From NCBI GenBank assembly GCA_028015205.1, contig CM051511.1:35394001-35458000 (forward strand): 64,000 nucleotides of DNA, written 5' to 3'. The position numbers and the translations under genes are program-made. Positions 59,301-64,000 of this stretch are shown here, piece by piece (position 1 is the stretch's first letter; each line of letters begins with the position of its first letter). Source of the DNA: Mytilisepta virgata (lineage: Eukaryota > Mollusca > Bivalvia > Mytilida > Mytilidae). The notes under the pieces were generated by a model. The model did not search any database. It had not been told where the DNA came from and was given only the letters and a program-made list of their open reading frames with translations.

Positions 59301-59417
59301 CATCTACTTCAAGTACATTGAACGAAATAGTACTTACTTGCATTCGTTTTCCCTTTCACACATTCCTGTGTAAAAACAGCAAACAAAACAAATAAAATAT
59401 ACGTATGTAGCAGCCAT
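52852..59417 (-). CDS. Gene C: Draper/MEGF10-like EGF receptor with polyQ tail and a frame break
   Basis: There are five exons with phase-consistent GT-AG borders: 59338-59417 (signal peptide MAATYVYFICFVCCFYTG, then MCERENEC), 58570-58628 (VIYCCFGYYEKDGKC), 56677-56785 (IPGVFGVCNPCPPGKYGNHC), 53950-54065 (CDAVLGCHKVT and a Thr/Ser-rich stalk with TTIYIRNTT) and 52852-53361 (membrane and tail). The joined length is 874 bases, one more than a multiple of three. The frame through the membrane segment (residues 129-147) stops after 170 residues at TGA 53213-53215. The long glutamine-rich tail lies in another frame entered by dropping one A from an A8 run at 53256-53263, which would give 290 residues. 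The family acts as single-pass phagocytic or pattern-recognition receptors. All paired ectodomain cysteines seen in genes A and B are present here. This is the best-preserved member. Confidence 0.78.
53056..53250. repeat. CAA/CAG trinucleotide repeat in the gene C tail
   Basis: Interrupted TTG/CTG units on the plus strand (CAA/CAG on the coding strand) encode glutamine runs of up to seven, broken by H, R, N, L and P. Such tracts often vary in length between individuals. The plus-strand leucine- and valine-rich ORFs over it are antisense by-products. Confidence 0.85.
54129..55204 (-). mobile_element. Element with about six internal 155-base tandem units (minus orientation), in gene C intron
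   Basis: The left end AATCCCCGCACT and the right end, read inverted as ATTATCCCCGCACTTCGAAT, form short terminal inverted repeats. Internal units repeat every 150-160 bases at 'gcgcatctacatacagtatg' (54244, 54404, 54560, 54710, 54867 and 55025). A GGACAGACGCACAGACG-type microsatellite precedes the right end. It is the reverse-orientation counterpart of 46412-47590, and lies only about 65 bases upstream of gene C exon 4. Confidence 0.72.
55510..55790 (+). repeat. Dispersed repeat R1, copy 3
   Basis: It holds 'cccttcctcataccggattt', 'catgggcagcatggtgggtg', 'cttactcttccggagcaca' and 'cttcgttgttctccggagtt' in the same order as 1568-1815 and 2600-2880. It lies in the intron between exons 3 and 4 of gene C. 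Confidence 0.7.
55795..58560. other. Introns of gene C
   Basis: Apart from exon 3 (56677-56785), this is AT-rich intron sequence. It has a stretch near 56980-57100 ('agcaaattcaaaaatgccga', 'gaactatgcataagggggag') related to block 3 at 8510-8570. The paired phrases 'tagggtagaaccgtccaga' (57491) and 'tggtagaaccgttcaaaa' (57881) suggest a small decayed repeat. Confidence 0.4.
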
Positions 59418-59689
59418 TCTTATCCTTTTTATATAGTATAAAAATACATTGTTTTGACTAAGCTTGAATCTCATTTTGATTTTGGCATAATTTCAAACTA
59501 TGATTTGTTTCCTTATAAACTGTTTTTAACACTTATGTTCGAAAAGGTTCAGCACTCTTTTGTCAAGATAATGATCATGCATATGTTTCATAATAATGCA
59601 ACAAATTAGTGTTTTGGTAAAATCAAAGAAGGCAACAATTTTTAATGATTTTATTTCTCATCACTTGGCGTCCGTGGTCGTCGTCTTCG

Positions 59690-60990
59690 TCTGTTAACTT
59701 TTACAAAAATCTTCTCCTCTGAAATTACTGCCCCAAATGGAACCACACTTGGCCACAAGCATCATTAGGGTATCTAGTTTAAAAAATATGTCCGATGACC
59801 CCGCCTGCCAACCAACATTGCCGACATGGCTAAAAAGAGAACATAGGGGTAAACTGCAGTTTTTGTCTTATATCTCAAAAACTAAAGCAATTAGAGCAAA
59901 ACTGACAATGGGGTAAAAATGTTCATCAGGTCAAGATCTACCTGTCATGAAATTTTCAGACGAATCGGTCAACCATTTGTTGGGTTATTTCCCCTGAATT
60001 GTTAATTTTAAGGAAATTTATCAGTTTTAGGTTATCATCTTGAATGTTATTATAGATAAAGACAAATTGTAAACACCAAAAATGTTCAACAAAGTAAGAT
60101 CTACAAATAAGTCAACATGACCAAAATCATTGATTTACCCCTTTTAGGAGTTTTTGCCCTTTAAAGACGGCATCCAGCGTAAACTTTCGTTTAAAGATCT
60201 TTTCCTCTCAAACCAATGGGCCAATTGAGACCAAACTTTGGTGGAATGGTCCTTGTGTGCCCCCCTTCCAAAATTATGTCTGGCATCCCCGACTTCCAAC
60301 CGACATGGTTGCTGTTAATAAAAATAGAAAAAAGGGGGGGGGTGACTTTCAACAACCTTATTATATGAAACTACAAGGCAAGTTAGAACCAAAGTTGGCA
60401 GTAATGGTTCTTGGGAGGTTCTCTTTCATAAATATGTCCAATGACCAGGACTGTTAACCAAGATGGCCGCCACAACCGAACTTAGTTTAACATAAGGCCT
60501 TATGGGAAAATTCATTGAAAAATCTTCTGGTCTTAAACCACTTGACCAATTGGAACCAAACTTGGCAGTAATGGTCCTTAGATAGTCCTCTTACAGAAGC
60601 GTGTCCGATGACCCGGACTGTCGATCAAGATGGGCACCACAACCGAACTTCGTTTAACATAGGGCCCTATAGGAAAATTCATTGAAAAATCTTCTTGTCA
60701 GAAACCACTTGACATTTTGGAGCAGGACTTGGCAGCATTGGTCCTTAGGAGGTCCTTTTTCAGAAATGTGTCTGATTTTGTGGACTGAACCAAGATGGCC
60801 GCCACAGCAGAACTTAGTTTAACATAGGACCCTATGGGAAATTCACTCAAAATCTTCTCGTCTGAAACCACTAAGCCAATTAGAATTAGACTTGGTAGCA
60901 ATGGTCCTTAGATGATCCTCTTTCAGAATTTTGTTGGATGACCCTGACTGTCACCTAGATGGCCGCCACACCCAAACTTAGTTTAACAAG
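59690..60990. repeat. Tandem repeat, about 165 bp unit
   Basis: Units share 'aaaatcttctggtcttaaac', 'ccaattggaaccaaacttgg', 'cagtaatggtccttagatag', 'gtgtccgatgacccggactg', 'aagatggccgccacaac' and 'acataaggccttatgggaaa'. The clearest units begin near 60490, 60655 and 60820, with older ones from 59690. Short ORFs across it are repeat by-products. Confidence 0.7.
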
Positions 60991-61240
60991 ACTTCGTTTT
61001 CATGTGTTGTCCGCAACTCCTCCTACATTACTGATATGATTCTCATGAAACTTTACGGAGTGTTAGATCACATTATGAAGATGTGCATATGGTCATGATT
61101 TTCTGCTTGCGCGATTACGTTGAAAAATAAAATGATTTGAACATTTTGTAGGCTTCAAAACAGAAATGTTGCTGCGAGGGGTATTATTCCCTTTCAGGAC
61201 AGTTCAAGTTAATGTAGATTTAGTAATTATATGAAATTTA

Positions 61241-63845
61241 TTGTACAGTACGGATCATTTAAAACTTCAACCCCAAGCAGACATTTGAAACAGAGATTAT
61301 GTCCGTCTGGTCATAATCTCTGCATAAAGTTAACTTGAGGACAGAAATGGTCCTAATGACTGTGTCTGGTTTCGTCCTTAGGACTGGGCATGCGCACTAA
61401 GTTTATTCTGATGACCAAATCCGTCTCTGCTTTAGGACGGCGCATACGTAATATACCAAATGTACTTGAATTCTGGAACTGGTCATCAGGAAGGCGCATG
61501 CGTAGTTTAAATTCTTTAACATGTTTAAATCAAAACAATTAATTTGCTTCCAAGACGTTCAGCTGATTTTGTTAAAATGTTTCATGTTAATAAAGTACGC
61601 AGACTGCCACAAAATTATTCGTATTTTGGTATATATAATTTTTAAGTAACTTTTTTAACTGCAATCTTTATCTTTATTTTTTCAATGTTTTCATTTATCA
61701 TACCTTATTATCCTACTTAGGGAATACGATATTGCATTTAAAAGAATATATATATATTTTTTATTTATTTATTTATAATTATTATTTCATTTTTGTTTCT
61801 TTTTATTATATTGTAATTACTAGGTTCCATCTTTTTTTAGATATTTTGTTTCTATCAGATTGTGTGTTATAAGACTAATCTGATTTTTTATATTGATATT
61901 TTTTTCTAAAGTAAAAATACAAGACTTTTCAAACCTGACATATGCTTATCTTATGTTTTTATGAAGTTTTCAGATGAATTTAGTTCATACATTTCTTATG
62001 GTATCTTACCGTAATACATTTTAGATGAAACAATTTCAATTTCACAGTGAAAAAACAAAATGTAGCTATTCAACCAACAATATGTTCATACTAGGTAAAA
62101 TTAAGACGTATCAGGGTGTGTGATATAAGACAAAAGTTATTTTTGTTATAACAGAAGTGTTTTTAAACTGAAAATACAAGTTTCAAACTTGACATGTACT
62201 TATTTTATACCTTTAGGAATTTTTCACATGAATTTAGTTCATAAATTTTATTCGGTATCTTAAAAAGTTTCTCTGTCACTTACCGTAAATATTTATTTGA
62301 TAAAATAAAATTTAAATTTAACAGTGAAAAAACATAAAATTTGGCTTTTCAAACATATAGTATCCAAAAAAGTCTTTTGCCGTAGCACTTTTTTAATGAA
62401 AAATATTTCAATTGCACAATGAAAAAACACACAATTTAGCTTTTAAACCAATTTTATGTTGATACTTAATAAAATTCAGCTCTCTTAGAGTTTGAGTTAT
62501 TTGACAAAAGTGATTTTTGTTAAAACAGAAGTGTAATGTAATTTTCAAACTTGATGGGAACATATTTTATACTTTTACTAATTTTTGACATGAATTTAGG
62601 TTAAAAAAATTCATATGGTATCTTAAAAAGCTTCTCTGCAACTTACCGTAATACTTGTTTCATAGAAATATTAAATTTTACAGTGAAAAAACACAAAAGT
62701 TGGCTTTTCAAACATTTTGAAGATGATACTTAGTTCAATTTAGCTATACAAGATTGTGCGTTATGAGTTAAATGTGATTTTTGTTATAATGCTACAGTTT
62801 TTAAAGTAAAAAATATAAGTTTCTAACATCTCATATGCTTATTTTTACTTTCAGTAATTTTTTATAGAAATTGAGTTGATACATTAGTTACGATATCCAA
62901 AGAAACCTCTCTGCGAACTTTTTTGATGAAAAATATTTCAATTTCACTATGAAATACACAAAATTTAGTTTTTCAACCAATTTTAGGTTGATATTTAATC
63001 AAATTCAGCTCTATCAGATTGTACGATACATGACAAAAGTGCTTTTTGTTAAAACAGATGAGTATTTTAAACTGAAAACAAAAGTTTCAAACTTGATGGG
63101 TACATATTTTATATTTTAGTAATTTTTTATATGAATTTAGCTTACAAACTTTCATATGGTATTTTCAAAAGCTTCCCTGCAACTTACCGTAATACTTGTT
63201 TGATCACAATAATTCCATTTTACAGTGAAAAAAATAAAACATTTAGCTTTTCAAACATACACATGGGATGATACATAGTTAAATTTAGCTATATAAGCTA
63301 GCTTGTGAATTGTGATTTTTGCAAGAATGCTGCTGTTTTTAAAGAAAAAACACAAGTTTCAAACTTGATGGGTACATATTTTATACTTGTGTACATTATA
63401 GAACTTATTGAAATTGAAACCAAACATAACAATATAACTATTTTCTAATTTTTACACCGAATATTATTTACTAATTATAACATAATCAACCAATAATAAT
63501 AAATAACATTGTATTTATCCCCGAGTAATTGTTTTTCGTCCTAGGACTGTCCTAGGACGGCGCATGTGCATGTAGCAGAGACAATTATTATTCAAATATC
63601 TGGTTTTGTCACGAGAACAGCGCGTTCGCGTTTGAATAAATTGGACCAGAGATGTGAAAAATCAATAAAGCAGACATTATGATTGGTCCTAATCTCGGCT
63701 TTCAAATCTCTGGTTGACCAGTCGCAGGACTGGTCCTAGCTGTTCTAATCTCTGGTTTTTGGTCCTGGAGCAGAGATTTGACCCAGAGATTATGTTAAAA
63801 TGAAGTTAACTTGAGGTGATGTTTTAAATGAGCCGTACTGTACAA
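61241..63845. mobile_element. 2.6 kb foldback-type element with long terminal inverted repeats
   Basis: The left end begins TTGTACAGTACGGATCATTT and the right end, inverted, begins TTGTACAGTACGGCTCATTT. Similarity extends about 30 bases. Inside both ends lie 'agagattatg'/'cataatctct' and 'ttaggac'/'gtcctaggacg' motifs in mixed orientation, including a 23-base palindrome at 63537-63559. The middle (about 61880-63420) is an AT-rich tandem array of roughly 270-300 base units ('cagtgaaaaaacacaaaatt', 'tttcaaacttgatgggtaca'). No transposase was found and no clear target duplication was seen. Confidence 0.62.
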
Positions 63846-64000
63846 ACGAAGAATGAATTATAAAAAAATCACAGACGACAATAAATGTGACACAATTAAT
63901 AATGTTTTCGTTTTTCCAAAATTTACTTCCAACCAAAATTCCTTTCTTTTCCGAAATACAAGTGTTAAACATATTCTTTCCTAATATATGTTTTTATGTC
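63846..64000. other. Window end, nothing recognised
   Basis: This is AT-rich flank of the 61241-63845 element with no gene visible. Confidence 0.4.

Overview
The window is eukaryotic and strongly AT-rich. It has long introns with GT-AG borders, short exons and dense transposon debris, and no operons or ribosome-binding sites. The best fit is a bivalve mollusc, probably a mussel. The reasons are a tandem family of short Draper/MEGF10-like EGF receptors, Penelope-like retroelements, a Crypton-type tyrosine recombinase gene, tRNA-derived and (CAAT)n-tailed SINEs, and many transposons whose interiors are tandem repeats. This identification is an inference from sequence character and family knowledge; no search was run.

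The main genic content is hidden from simple ORF finding because the exons are 34 to 116 bases long. On the minus strand I reconstruct a family with one architecture: a signal-peptide exon ending in phase 2, an exon with CCYGYYE..DGKC, an EGF-like exon (ECxYGxPxVFGxCxPCPxGxYGNxC), an exon with CDAxxGC, a stalk exon with VYI, and one large exon with the transmembrane segment and a glutamine-rich tail. Gene C (52852-59417) is complete except for a one-base frame break just after the membrane segment. Gene B (35633-42757) is complete except for an in-frame TAG just before the membrane segment. Gene A (3203-6636) lacks the membrane exon and has a frameshift. Gene F survives as isolated exons (23063-23160, 15836-15869, 10692-10754). 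Further broken first exons lie at 2329-2425, 1063-1106 and 32879-32922, and a broken EGF exon lies at 44717-44749.

Genes A and B lie in a segmental duplication. Positions 1-1500, 3045-7010 and 7966-8942 match 31995-33185, 37370-43130 and 34665-36891, with the block order changed and later insertions in one copy. The membrane exon is present in one copy of the third block (35437-36694) and cleanly absent from the other (junction near 8751).

Other coding relics are a three-exon Crypton/DUF3504-type tyrosine recombinase pseudogene (48175-49747, minus), a decayed Penelope-like reverse transcriptase (50521-51520, plus), two copies of a Penelope-type GIY-YIG endonuclease end (603-890 and 32443-32800, minus), and two charged microexons of an unknown gene (23967-24436, minus). 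The rest is repeats. These include terminal-inverted-repeat elements with internal tandem arrays (23394-23946, 24968-25661, 46412-47590, 54129-55204, 61241-63845), a TATTA-flanked element (27286-28818), a TTAA-flanked element with a nested SINE (40216-40900), a Helitron-like end (12927-12954), foldbacks, and diffuse AT-rich intron or intergenic sequence with nothing I can name.

If the receptor genes work like their relatives, they are single-pass cell-surface or secreted proteins of the apoptotic-cell or microbe recognition type. The visible damage (lost cysteines, lost or split membrane exons, frame breaks) suggests a fast birth-and-death gene cluster.
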